46,039 bases of DNA from a virus. Shown piece by piece: positions 37,360-45,765 of this stretch (positions are counted from its first letter, which is position 1; each line of letters starts with the position of its first letter). The stretch is from positions 1 through 46,039 of the IMG/VR virus record IMGVR_UViG_3300038439_000001. One strand, 5' to 3'. Below the pieces are notes generated by a model. It was not told the origin of the DNA. It searched no databases and saw nothing but the letters and a program-made list of their open reading frames with translations. The position numbers were made by a program, and so were the translations under genes.

Positions 37360-38658
37360 TTAAGGATTGTCTAGACCGACTCCATTAAGCACTGCACATT
37401 TCTGCGGGAGTCCAAATTCAAGACCACACTCAGTAAGAAACTCCTCATGGGTACCATCAACTCGTCGCTGACCATAACCGAAGGAATGATCTTTTTTGTC
37501 ACTCTCTCCGTAGAAGGTAGTATCGTCGATGTATCTGTAACCAAGTTCCTTAGGCTCCAGAAGGATTCCCATATTACGAGTTGTAGCATCATAACTGAAC
37601 AATGGATGAGTCTTCATCATGATAGACCCAAATGGAGTTATCCACTCACGAATCTGCATACCGTAGACTTTAGCAGCTGGTAAAAGTTGAACTGTTCCAA
37701 ATGCCTGGGCAAGAGCATCTATACCGAGCAAGAAACCACTACCACAAAGGCAGAGTTTCTCAGCAGCCCCAAAACGGAATACTTGCTCAAGCATATTCTT
37801 TAGCCACACCTGTCCACCTAATACATTTGTCCAAGCTAATCCAGCATAGGCTGCATTGAGTGTATAGTCATCACAGTTAGCTGCTGCATACTGTCTAACG
37901 AAGTTAATCACACCCCTGGTAGTTCTCTCAGGTTTACCATTGTCTCCGATGTTCTCAGTAAGAATACCCCAGAGAAATGCAAGCTCCATTTCCCAGGAGT
38001 GCATTTCAAGTGCCTCAGCCTTGGCCTTTTGACGCTGCTCAGGAGTTCTGAGTTTTGTCTTTAAAGCTGTTCGAGTCAATGACAAAGGTGTACGAAAAAT
38101 CTGAGTTACGTTGTAGACCTGAACAGGATTAAGAGCTATAGCATCGGGCATCTCGCCACCCTCAGGATTGATATTACCTATGATCTTAAAGGTATCACAA
38201 TCAGAGAGGTCATGAGCTGGTGAGTTATCATCATTTTCAAGTAATCGAATTGCAAGAACAGAATTAGTGGTGCCTCTAGTAACCCCAATTACCTTACCTA
38301 CTACATCAACTCGATAATCAGAAGCATCACGGAGAAGGATCTGATGTCCTTCTCGAATACGATTAGCGAGGATAGTTGTTATTTGAGCATACAGTACATC
38401 CCCTGCTACACCGCCAGATGCATAAGCAGCTGACAAGTCAGGAAGTGTATAGATATCAGCTACCGCACCACCTACAGCTGACTGCTCTTGTGTCCACCAG
38501 TGAAATCGTGGATCATTAACACTTTCAGATCCCATCATGGACAATATAGCTGTCAGTGGAGCAGAACCATTAGGATACCAATATAAGATTTGTTCCCTCC
38601 AATTTTTAGGACGCTGGCCATCTACCCAGTCATCCGTACCTCTCATTCCAAGAAACAT
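37360..38658 (-). CDS. Major capsid protein
   Basis: 432 residues. It has a run typical of a HK97-fold capsid of the DUF5309/SU10 kind: FRTPLSLTRTALKTKLRTPEQRQKAKAEALEMHSWEMELAFLWGI, then GKPERTTRGVINFVR. The C-terminal half (LCLCGSGFLLGIDALAQAF; GIQIREW-type strands) fits the E-loop and P-domain. The best ribosome site in the late unit (AGGAGGTAACTATT) precedes the ATG, as expected for the most abundant virion protein. It follows scaffold and decoration candidates. Confidence 0.85.
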   Translation of the reverse strand: MFLGMRGTDDWVDGQRPKNWREQILYWYPNGSAPLTAILSMMGSESVNDPRFHWWTQEQSAVGGAVADIYTLPDLSAAYASGGVAGDVLYAQITTILANRIREGHQILLRDASDYRVDVVGKVIGVTRGTTNSVLAIRLLENDDNSPAHDLSDCDTFKIIGNINPEGGEMPDAIALNPVQVYNVTQIFRTPLSLTRTALKTKLRTPEQRQKAKAEALEMHSWEMELAFLWGILTENIGDNGKPERTTRGVINFVRQYAAANCDDYTLNAAYAGLAWTNVLGGQVWLKNMLEQVFRFGAAEKLCLCGSGFLLGIDALAQAFGTVQLLPAAKVYGMQIREWITPFGSIMMKTHPLFSYDATTRNMGILLEPKELGYRYIDDTTFYGESDKKDHSFGYGQRRVDGTHEEFLTECGLEFGLPQKCAVLNGVGLDNP

Positions 38659-38681
38659 AATAGTTACCTCCTATATAATCA

Positions 38682-38706
38682 AGATTGTTTAATTGTTAAA
38701 CGAACT
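38682..38706. repeat. 25-bp palindrome before the capsid gene
   Basis: Arms AGATTGTTTAA and TTAAACGAACT, centre TTG. It lies just upstream (on the minus strand) of the capsid ribosome site. Confidence 0.85.
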
Positions 38707-38711
38707 GTCTA

Positions 38712-39080
38712 TCAAGGATAGTCATATCCACTAGGGAATGTAGTTGTGATAGCTGCAAGTGGATGCCAGAAAAGACCATCACTGTACATTAGCAACCTAT
38801 CACATTTACTATTCAAAACAATATCAGCCCAGCATTCTGAATCATCTCTGTCAGTAATAGTGATAGTATTAACTACATCGGCATCCCTAACTACAATGGA
38901 GTAGAATCTACCCTTTGTATCAGCGACAGGGGGTAGAGCAAGAACTATAGGCCCAGATACTCCATTTGCCTCTGGACGTACTACATAGTCACGGGTAGTC
39001 ATTGCAATACTGACTGCAGGGTCAATATACTTATCAACAACTTCCCCATGATGTTGAGAACCTTTGTCTTCTAAAGCCAT
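38712..39080 (-). CDS. Probable capsid decoration protein
   Basis: 122 residues, beta-rich. It has regular strands (MTTRDYVVRPEANGVSGPIVLALPPVADTKGRFYSIVVRDADVVNTITITDRDD), as in small head-decoration proteins that coat capsids. It lies between the scaffold and the major capsid genes, with AGGAGG upstream. No definite family. Confidence 0.6.
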   Translation of the reverse strand: MALEDKGSQHHGEVVDKYIDPAVSIAMTTRDYVVRPEANGVSGPIVLALPPVADTKGRFYSIVVRDADVVNTITITDRDDSECWADIVLNSKCDRLLMYSDGLFWHPLAAITTTFPSGYDYP

Positions 39081-39085
39081 AATAT

Positions 39086-39886
39086 TTACCTCCTGATAAA
39101 TTTATTCATCTCATCAATCTCATTTTGAAGAGATGATGTTTCTGGTTGGATAGGAGACTGTCTTTGACCACTTTTCTTAACTGGTAATATAGGTGGTTTT
39201 TTGTCTTTTTTATCTCCTACAGCTTGCTCATGTAACTCCAGTCTTTTACGTACCTCAGGAGCTACAAGTTTCATTATCTCATTATACTTTTTATCTGGGT
39301 TTTCAGATGCAACTTCCTCAAATACAGTTGCCACTACCTTCTTAAATGGAGTAAGATCTTTATTATCGTCATAAAACTGCTCACTCATTCTTTTCAGGTT
39401 TGTTACAATCTCTATATTATTCTTTACAATACCAGGAATTGAAAGAAGAACCTTTTCACTAGCTAACTTCTTCGCATCTGCAACCCCCTTCGTATAAACA
39501 GAATTGAGAAGCTTATTAAACATATCCTTGTCTCTAATAGCATCATCAAGGTCTATGTCTCCAATAAAGTCTTGTTCTTCAAACTTATCTGGTTCTTCAA
39601 TAATTGGTTCGTCTTTCTTAGGGACTACTATATTCTCTTCGAGTTTTCTACGAAGATCTTCAATGATCTTGTCCTTGTCATCTATCTCTACCACAGACTC
39701 AGATTCAGATTCAGATTCAGACTCAGATTCTGACTCAACTATAGGCTCAACTACTGATTCAACTACCGACTCAATCACAGGTTCTATCACAAGGTCAGTA
39801 ACAGACCCAACCACAAGGTTATCCTCGACCAAGTGCCCTGAACCAAGAGCATTCGACATATCATTTAACTCTTCCCTTAATCCCAT
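39086..39886 (-). CDS. Scaffold protein candidate with Ser-Glu repeat
   Basis: 266 residues, very acidic and helical. Residues about 30-64 contain tandem V-x-E-P-V/V-V-E-S units and a pure SESESESESES stretch from a (TCAGAT)n-like DNA repeat (about 39700-39740). The rest is helical (DKDKIIEDLRRKLEENI; KYNEIMKLVAPEVRKRLELHEQAV) with a basic proline tail (KPPILPVKKSGQ). A scaffold guides capsid assembly and leaves; acidity, helices and location directly before decoration and capsid genes agree. Confidence 0.7.
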   Translation of the reverse strand: MGLREELNDMSNALGSGHLVEDNLVVGSVTDLVIEPVIESVVESVVEPIVESESESESESESESVVEIDDKDKIIEDLRRKLEENIVVPKKDEPIIEEPDKFEEQDFIGDIDLDDAIRDKDMFNKLLNSVYTKGVADAKKLASEKVLLSIPGIVKNNIEIVTNLKRMSEQFYDDNKDLTPFKKVVATVFEEVASENPDKKYNEIMKLVAPEVRKRLELHEQAVGDKKDKKPPILPVKKSGQRQSPIQPETSSLQNEIDEMNKFIRR

Positions 39887-39905
39887 TTTACTACTCCTTT
39901 TTTAA

Positions 39906-39930
39906 AGTTTGTTTAACAATTAAACGATCT
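39906..39930. repeat. 25-bp palindrome at a gene 3' end
   Basis: Arms AGTTTGTTTAA and TTAAACGATCT, centre CAA. Its end provides two bases of the TAG stop (39929-39931) of the gene at 39929. Confidence 0.9.
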
Positions 39931-40390
39931 ATTTAATTGCTACTTGTCTAAATATTTCCTTCCAATATCCCTGAACAGTAGCACCATCACCACCTATATT
40001 GGTTAATGCTAATACATCATTTATATGAGCAGCAAATGAAGAGAGTGCAGGAAGCTGATTCAGATAAATAGCACCTGCAAGTGCTAATCCATCAACAATA
40101 GATATATTATTATCTTGAAATATAAAGATCTTTGTTTGTCCTTGAGTACCTCCTAAGATATTTGCAATATTAACAGCTGCACCAGCATCAACTATTATAA
40201 CCTCAAGACCAAACAAACCTATATCAGTGCCTACAGTTAAAGATACTGTCCCAGGAGGGATTGTAAGGTCTGTTACACCTACATCTCCACCTCCTGAGAG
40301 TGCATTAATAGCTGCACGTGCTTCTCTTATGTAAAGAGGTAAGGAACTAATTACCTCTACATCAGTCGGTTTCGTTGCGTCTAAAGTCAT
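39929..40390 (-). CDS. Unknown beta-rich virion-type protein
   Basis: 153 residues: a short helix (YIREARAAINALSGGGD), then beta strands (TLDIPPGTVSLTVG-type, VIIVDAGAAVNIANILGG, KIFIFQDNNISIVDG) with Gly/Asn turns; looks like a tail-fibre or spike tip piece with a beta-helix. Starts on GGAGGACAAAGAAG and overlaps the previous gene by 29 bases. Confidence 0.55.
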   Translation of the reverse strand: MTLDATKPTDVEVISSLPLYIREARAAINALSGGGDVGVTDLTIPPGTVSLTVGTDIGLFGLEVIIVDAGAAVNIANILGGTQGQTKIFIFQDNNISIVDGLALAGAIYLNQLPALSSFAAHINDVLALTNIGGDGATVQGYWKEIFRQVAIK

Positions 40391-40670
40391 CTTCTTTGTC
40401 CTCCGGTTCTATGTTTAATATACTTAAAAATACATCTAACATACTCAATATATAATCAACAGCTTTAATTCTACCATTGAGATCTCCCATATGTAATAAG
40501 ACAGATGCCGTTGAAGGATTATTGTCTGTAGCTAAGTCAACAATAGATCTCATTTCAGACTCAAATCCTTCTTTCCATAAATTAAGTTCCATAACCATAT
40601 CTGCCCATAGGATCGATTCTTTAAACTCTTCTATCTGACTCTTAGTTGTACGTAGTTCCGGTAGTTCCAT
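40362..40670 (-). CDS. Small helical protein after the portal
   Basis: 102 residues, charged, coiled-coil-like (KSQIEEFKESILWADMVMELNLWKEGFESEMRSIVDL), with a hydrophobic helix (ILSMLDVFLSIL) near the C-terminus and an acidic end. It follows the portal gene with a GGAGTTTG site. It could be a small head-vertex or assembly protein; no family recognised. Confidence 0.55.
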   Translation of the reverse strand: MELPELRTTKSQIEEFKESILWADMVMELNLWKEGFESEMRSIVDLATDNNPSTASVLLHMGDLNGRIKAVDYILSMLDVFLSILNIEPEDKEDDFRRNETD

Positions 40671-40673
40671 TAG

Positions 40674-42623
40674 TCAAACTCCTGTAGGGACTAGATTACC
40701 TGCCTGTACTTGCTGTCTTACTTGCTCATCAGGCATTGTCTGTCCTTGAACTCGATTGATATTACGTTTAAAGTCCTCTACATTCTTTGCACCTAACTGC
40801 TTAGCTATATACATAAATATCCTAGGTACATCAAATTGTTGTGCAAGCTCAGGAGATGTTCCTATGGTCTTAAACAAATCAATCCATGAGCCAGAGAAGT
40901 TCCCACCAGGAATTGAACCATCCCTTACAATTAAATCATAGTTAACTGCCATATCTATTGGACTTACACGAGCACGGTCTTTACCCCCAAATATTGCAGA
41001 TAGCTTCTCAGCATTCTGTCCAACTATTTTAACATAAGTCTCCTGAGTCATATACTGTTGAGCATGAACAGCAAACATAGTACCAATATCCTGCATGAAC
41101 TGCATACCTATAATCATAGCCATCCGCTGCAGACGGCTGACAGCTGAGCCACGTGTACCTTGAAATTCAGCAGAGGTTAATCGCTCAGGACCTCCTTGAC
41201 GTAGGGCACCCTGCATAGACTGATCAGCACCAGATATTCTATCCATCCACTGAGTTATATATGCAGAGTCACTAATGTTTAGTCGTGTAATATCAGTAAC
41301 TGATAGTTGCTGAACAACTTTATCAACTCCACGTCCCCAAGCAGGTCTACGAAGACGAATTAATTTACCTGGTTGAGGATCTTTTAAATCTTCTATATTA
41401 ACTAAATAAGGATCAACTATGAACATATCATTGATAGCTTTTTTTACATTAGATATATGTGAGTTAAAGAGAAAATCTAATGTATGCTGTAAGCCATATA
41501 ATACTTCCATTCTTCCTATTGGTGTAATTGAGTATCCATCATACTCAGGAGAGGCTACTGATATAGGATACATTCCATGATTATGATCAGCTCTCTCACA
41601 TGCTATAATTACATCATCTGCAGCAAGTTCAAAGTACCACTTTTCAGGATACTCACTATCAGATAACTCCCATTCTTTAGGAATTAAGTTAATGTACATT
41701 CTTATTCTATCAACTGGAGAGACAGTATCTGATATAGCTCTATGTATATCAGTAGACCCACCATGCCGAGTCTGACGTTCACTTTGATCAAGTGCTAAGG
41801 TTGAGCGTTTGTTATTCTTCCCTTTCAGATACTTAACATTAAAGTACTTAGAATCAGGTTGGTTTTCTTCACTTAGTAAATTAACATAGCTATCACGATC
41901 TACCCAGCCAATAAATTCACCTTTCTGAATATTATCAGAAGAAACAGATGGGTCTGGAAGCCACATATAAGGATCAATGTTGCTAAGTGCATTGCCTTCA
42001 AAAAGTAAAGAGTCAATAAACTGAGTATGATTTTGTGTTTCTTCGCCAAGCTCAGATTGAAGAATAACAGATGCTTTTATAGCCTTACGCCCATATAGTC
42101 TACGCCACTCAGGAATTGCAATACCTACTCCATAACTAAGAGAGTCACGAAGAGCCGTATGGACTGATAAAGGTACTTTGGTTTTAATACAGTGAAGTTT
42201 GATTACCAACTCCATCAGCATTGCACCAGTTGTATCATCATCTTCGACACCTTCATATTGAAACATAGGATCTTGGAAGAATGCCATTGATAGATAAGTT
42301 AACAATGCTTCAAGCATTGAATAGGTATAAGGAAATACTATTGAGACAGGCTTGGAAGAGTCCTTATTCTTTAATATTTCTTCTTTATCCTTCAAGGGCA
42401 TATAAGTAGTCAATGTTCTATCTATCTCACGCCATGAGTTGAATCTCTTCTGAATTTCATTCCTAGACATTCTAGCACGTTCCCAGATTTTGTTCCGAAG
42501 CTTTTTATGAAGATCACTATTAGGACGTAAATCAAGACCTTCAGGATAGGTATAGTCATAGCTATCTTTTGTGTAGATGTCTTCTTTCCAAGATGTAGGG
42601 TCGCCAGTTATAATATAGGGCAT
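40674..42623 (-). CDS. Portal protein
   Basis: 649 residues from ATG 42623 (GGAGATAAGTTG upstream; the preceding TTG would add one Met). The portal-like parts are: an N-terminal helix (RARMSRNEIQKRFNSWREIDRTLTTYMP), a clip/wing region with YPISVASPEYDGYSITPIGRMEVLYGLQHTLDFLFNSHISNVKKAIN, and a C-terminal helical crown (MQGALRQGGPERLTSAEFQGTRGSAVSRLQRMAMIIGMQF). It forms the dodecameric ring through which DNA is packaged and ejected. Location one gene cluster after the large terminase fits. Confidence 0.85.
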   Translation of the reverse strand: MPYIITGDPTSWKEDIYTKDSYDYTYPEGLDLRPNSDLHKKLRNKIWERARMSRNEIQKRFNSWREIDRTLTTYMPLKDKEEILKNKDSSKPVSIVFPYTYSMLEALLTYLSMAFFQDPMFQYEGVEDDDTTGAMLMELVIKLHCIKTKVPLSVHTALRDSLSYGVGIAIPEWRRLYGRKAIKASVILQSELGEETQNHTQFIDSLLFEGNALSNIDPYMWLPDPSVSSDNIQKGEFIGWVDRDSYVNLLSEENQPDSKYFNVKYLKGKNNKRSTLALDQSERQTRHGGSTDIHRAISDTVSPVDRIRMYINLIPKEWELSDSEYPEKWYFELAADDVIIACERADHNHGMYPISVASPEYDGYSITPIGRMEVLYGLQHTLDFLFNSHISNVKKAINDMFIVDPYLVNIEDLKDPQPGKLIRLRRPAWGRGVDKVVQQLSVTDITRLNISDSAYITQWMDRISGADQSMQGALRQGGPERLTSAEFQGTRGSAVSRLQRMAMIIGMQFMQDIGTMFAVHAQQYMTQETYVKIVGQNAEKLSAIFGGKDRARVSPIDMAVNYDLIVRDGSIPGGNFSGSWIDLFKTIGTSPELAQQFDVPRIFMYIAKQLGAKNVEDFKRNINRVQGQTMPDEQVRQQVQAGNLVPTGV

Positions 42624-42641
42624 CAACTTATCTCCAGTTTC

Positions 42642-43007
42642 TCAACTTCTCAATTTACCTTCTTTGATTAGTGCATTAATCGCCAGTTCTCTAATCTTTG
42701 TTTGGATTAAGACTTCCTTTTTTCTTTCTGCTATTTGTTCAAGTGTGGGCTTATTGAGTTCTCTTTCAATCACAGCCCATTCTTCATCAGTAACAAACTT
42801 GGTTTCAATATCTTTTTCCTTATACCCGATGTTGATAGCATTTTGTGTCAGAGTATTCAATCTCATGTTCTCAAGATCATCACACTTTTCAAGATATTCT
42901 TCATACAATTCATCGGTTGAAAAATCTTCTTTGCTCAAGCGTTCAATCCTTCCCCCGCTCTGCATTTCGATAAATTTACCATCTTTGGTTTGACATACTC
43001 GATACAT
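42642..43007 (-). CDS. Tail-fibre-associated small protein
   Basis: 121 residues, start at ATG 43007 chosen because AAGGAGG lies five bases upstream and starts right after the fibre gene's stop; the longer frame to 43253 overlaps the fibre gene and lacks support. Sequence: MYRVCQTKDGKFIEMQSGGR, then a long charged coil (STDELYEEYLEKCDDLENMR) and a basic tail. Position after the fibre suggests an assembly chaperone, but this is inference. Confidence 0.6.
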   Translation of the reverse strand: MYRVCQTKDGKFIEMQSGGRIERLSKEDFSTDELYEEYLEKCDDLENMRLNTLTQNAINIGYKEKDIETKFVTDEEWAVIERELNKPTLEQIAERKKEVLIQTKIRELAINALIKEGKLRS

Positions 43008-43017
43008 ATCATCCTCC

Positions 43018-43959
43018 TTAGCGCAAAGCCAGGTAAAAAACATATAGATCGCCGGTTGGATTGCCAGCCTTGGTATAAGTGATTGTAAAACCGTCAGCAT
43101 CCATGCTGGCGATAAATCCCCTAACATTAGTGGTGCCCCAGTTATCACTGCCCCAAATGCTTTTAGTAGTTTGAGCAGTAAAATCCGATGCAGCTCCGAG
43201 ACCAACCACAACGCCGCAGTAATGATTTGTCCCATCGTCAAATCCCACTCCATGCCCCTGGACAGAGCCTGAAATAAAAATTACTACACTCGGTCTGAAC
43301 CCAATGCCTGTATAAGCTACATCACCAGCTACGGCTGCTAAGTCTCTTGTGAATGTCCCTATCTTTATTCCAGATGCCCATTCCCCTAGAGTACCAGCAG
43401 CATTGACGAATAGTTTTAGGTTAGCTGCCCCAAGCGGCCCGATACCTCCTTGAGCAAGTGTGAGCAGAGTAGTAAGGCCAGATAGACTTGTAATATCTGC
43501 GTTTGCGCCTTTGGCAGCATAAAGTGTATCCCAATAATTTTTTAAGAATGCCTTTATCTGTGTCCAGGTAGAAGTTACCAGAGCATCAGAAGCTGCGCTA
43601 TCTCGATATAAGGCCAAATCAGCATCAATAGGAGGGTTTTTAGTCCCCACTGTACCTAGTGCAGTATCTGTATTCTGTGCATGCTTCTTAGTTACTGCAT
43701 CAGCTACGTTTGCATGAGTAAGCCCACCATCCTTTATTTTCTTACCTGTAGTCCCATCAAACTCAGCTATGTTAGAATCCACTGCACTGGCAGGGCCAAA
43801 AATATAAGTGCCAAGATCAGATAAACGAACTACATCATCTGAAGCTACTGGCGTTCCAGCCTTCATAGGTTGATCAGTTTCAATAGCAGAATCATAGTCA
43901 TTACCTTCATACTGAATTACATTTTCTGCAGAACCAATTCTAATTTGTTTAAGTGCCAT
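43018..43959 (-). CDS. Tail fibre/receptor-binding-type protein
   Basis: 313 residues. N-terminal attachment-like strand (MALKQIRIGSAENVIQYEGNDYD, then MKAGTPVASDDVVRLSDLGTYIFGPASAVDSNIAEFDGTTGKKIKDGG) common to phage fibres, a coiled middle (HAQNTDTALGTVGTKNPPIDADLALYR) and a C-terminal beta domain (VAYTGIGFRPSVVIFISG... FITYT-type, ending YVFYLALR) that looks like a receptor-binding knob. It probably acts together with the large tailspike. GC content is higher than its neighbours. It sits between the XhlA-like gene and a small fibre-associated gene. Confidence 0.7.
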   Translation of the reverse strand: MALKQIRIGSAENVIQYEGNDYDSAIETDQPMKAGTPVASDDVVRLSDLGTYIFGPASAVDSNIAEFDGTTGKKIKDGGLTHANVADAVTKKHAQNTDTALGTVGTKNPPIDADLALYRDSAASDALVTSTWTQIKAFLKNYWDTLYAAKGANADITSLSGLTTLLTLAQGGIGPLGAANLKLFVNAAGTLGEWASGIKIGTFTRDLAAVAGDVAYTGIGFRPSVVIFISGSVQGHGVGFDDGTNHYCGVVVGLGAASDFTAQTTKSIWGSDNWGTTNVRGFIASMDADGFTITYTKAGNPTGDLYVFYLALR

Positions 43960-43968
43960 TGCTTATCC

Positions 43969-43993
43969 AGTTTGTTTAATGTTTAAACGATCT
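43969..43993. repeat. 25-bp palindrome at a gene 3' end
   Basis: Arms AGTTTGTTTAA and TTAAACGATCT, centre TGT. It supplies the last codons (K-I-V) and stop of the XhlA-like gene, exactly as the copy at 34053 does for its gene. Confidence 0.9.
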
Positions 43994-44183
43994 TAAAAAC
44001 AATATTGACTAAAAGCATTACTATTGCCACTACTATACCACCGAGAATAAAGTTTAACCTTGTCATTATATTGTCCATTCTTTCCCTTCCTTTATCTAAT
44101 TCTTCCCACTGTTTAGAAGTATTTGATTCAAGAGTTAATATAGCCTTACAAATCCCACTATGCTCAGAACAAGAATTATCCAT
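43983..44183 (-). CDS. XhlA-like small membrane protein
   Basis: 66 residues from ATG 44183 (one base shared with the large terminase stop, TAATG); a further start at 44198 is inside the terminase. N-terminal Cys-His segment (MDNSCSEHSGIC), a coiled coil (LTLESNTSKQWEELDKGRERMDNIMTRL) and one transmembrane helix (FILGGIVVAIVMLLVNIVF) ending K-I-V. This topology matches XhlA/haemolysin-type holin accessories. Together with the 5832 protein it gives two lysis candidates. Confidence 0.6.
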   Translation of the reverse strand: MDNSCSEHSGICKAILTLESNTSKQWEELDKGRERMDNIMTRLNFILGGIVVAIVMLLVNIVFKIV

Positions 44184-45724
44184 TAGACACATCTCCAATC
44201 TTCAATGGGCTTTTCATAATCTAACTCTTTATACTCAATCTCTATATCGTTAATGTCTTCTTTAGGTGAAAAGTATCTCTCACCAAGTTCAAGCATCTCA
44301 ATGAGATAAGCTTCAGCATCCATCAGATCCCATAAAGCAGATCGAGGAAACATAAGTAATTGTTGTTCAAGCTTTTTGATACCTGCACAAGACGCATTGT
44401 GATAGATGTAGCCACCACGATAGTAAGGTACAAGCTCCTTTATACGATGCTCTTTTTTCATCCCACCACGAGCTTTAAGCCAAATAAGTTCATAGAAACT
44501 TCCCCGCCTAAACATCTCATTTTTAATAGGTTGTTTGATGAACTCATTGAGCGAGGTTTCTTCAATACCTAATACTTTCGCTCCTAACATCTGAGCCATT
44601 CCAAACATAGCATCATAGATTTCATCTGGATACATTTTTTCAGATACTATATCCCTAATAAAGACCTTTGCACTATTAAGATCAATACCTATACCAATGA
44701 TAGCACTTTCAGCAGAGTGAATCTTGACTGTTTTAGCAGGATCAAGAATGACAACTGTTTCAATATTCTGATTTTGTTGAACTTCAACATCAAGTAACTT
44801 AAGGTCATTCTCATCTCCATGACGATCTAGAGGCAGATTATAATAATGAAAATATTCAGTTCTAAATGCAGAGTCCTTTGTTGATATAGGAAGATTACGA
44901 AGCTCACGAAAAAACACATCTGTTTGACCTGCTTCTACATGCTGATTCCATTCCTTCATAACATCTTCATCAGACATAAAGTCAGGGGCTGTAGATTTGA
45001 AGCTGTCATCGCAAGCTTCAAGTCGAACAGATGCCCAATCTGAAGAATCAAGTAACTTTTGTAATACAGAGTCTTCATGTTTAAGAGTGTCAATGTATAC
45101 TATTTTCCAATTCTTTACATTAGACCCTATCCGTGGAACAGATTTGATTACGTCTGCATAAAGCCACTCATACCATCCTTTGCGAATCTCATCATTGTTA
45201 ATGCTGTCAGGGTCTTCAAGATCATCTATAACAATTAGACCTGGCCGATCATTCTTGAACAAAACACCTCGAACCTGCTGGCCAGCTCCACGAGGCCAGA
45301 CTAATGTATCATAAGCAACCCAAGCTTTTTTGCTAAACACTTCGTCAAAGTCTTTGTTATCTGCATCTCGATGTTTGAAAGGGCCGAAGAATGCTTTGAT
45401 ATCTCGATTCGTTACAAGCTCACGGCGTAAGTTTTCAGTTTGAAGCGATGCAGCATCGTGAGACTTGTTTATGTAGACAATGAACCCTGTATGCCTAAAC
45501 AAAATCCATCTTGCCATCAGTGCAAGTGCAACTATACTTGTCTTTCCCCATCCACGAGGAGCTGCAATAGCTACTTTCTGAGCATCACTATCAATGAGAT
45601 CAAATATCTTCCCATGAACTCCTTCAGCAAAAGGTAAACTAAAACGATCAGGGAAGAACGTCGAAGCAGTCATTCGAGTTGAGATGCTACATTGAGATAG
45701 AATTTGTTTAATGTCTTGATCCAT
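44183..45724 (-). CDS. Terminase large subunit
   Basis: 513 residues. ATPase domain: Walker A A55-P-R-G-W-G-K-T62, Walker B G-L-I-V-I-D-D-L-E at 162-170, with a following motif-III-like VYIDTLKHED. Nuclease domain: D328 in VVILDPAKT, then IIGIGIDLNSAKVFIRDIV and LGIEETSLNEF (second acidic residue), with GGMKKEHRIKELVPYY near the end. It drives DNA into the procapsid and cuts concatemers; partners are the small subunit at 6416-6984 and the portal at 40674. The two terminase genes are far apart on the linear window but both lie in the late unit if the ends join. Confidence 0.92.
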   Translation of the reverse strand: MDQDIKQILSQCSISTRMTASTFFPDRFSLPFAEGVHGKIFDLIDSDAQKVAIAAPRGWGKTSIVALALMARWILFRHTGFIVYINKSHDAASLQTENLRRELVTNRDIKAFFGPFKHRDADNKDFDEVFSKKAWVAYDTLVWPRGAGQQVRGVLFKNDRPGLIVIDDLEDPDSINNDEIRKGWYEWLYADVIKSVPRIGSNVKNWKIVYIDTLKHEDSVLQKLLDSSDWASVRLEACDDSFKSTAPDFMSDEDVMKEWNQHVEAGQTDVFFRELRNLPISTKDSAFRTEYFHYYNLPLDRHGDENDLKLLDVEVQQNQNIETVVILDPAKTVKIHSAESAIIGIGIDLNSAKVFIRDIVSEKMYPDEIYDAMFGMAQMLGAKVLGIEETSLNEFIKQPIKNEMFRRGSFYELIWLKARGGMKKEHRIKELVPYYRGGYIYHNASCAGIKKLEQQLLMFPRSALWDLMDAEAYLIEMLELGERYFSPKEDINDIEIEYKELDYEKPIEDWRCV

Positions 45725-45735
45725 TAAAATTCCTT

Positions 45736-45760
45736 AGTTCGTTTAATAATTAAACAATCT
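45736..45760. repeat. 25-bp palindrome before the terminase
   Basis: Arms AGTTCGTTTAA and TTAAACAATCT, centre TAA. Located between the tailspike C-terminal frame and the large terminase gene. Neither arm contains GATC. Confidence 0.85.
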
Positions 45761-45765
45761 TTTTA

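Noticed and set aside
39504-39905. Open frame on the + strand rich in S, D and T
   Set aside because: It is the complement of the Ser-Glu repeat of the scaffold gene; low-complexity shadow without a good ribosome site.
42642-43253. Long version of the fibre-associated gene starting at 43253
   Set aside because: The first 82 codons overlap the fibre gene in another frame and lack a ribosome site; the ATG at 43007 has AAGGAGG.
2757-45760. Palindromes as a CRISPR array
   Set aside because: Copies are spread over 43 kb, single, with no regular spacers and no cas genes; the Cas4-like nuclease at 14916 is explained as a phage recombination enzyme.
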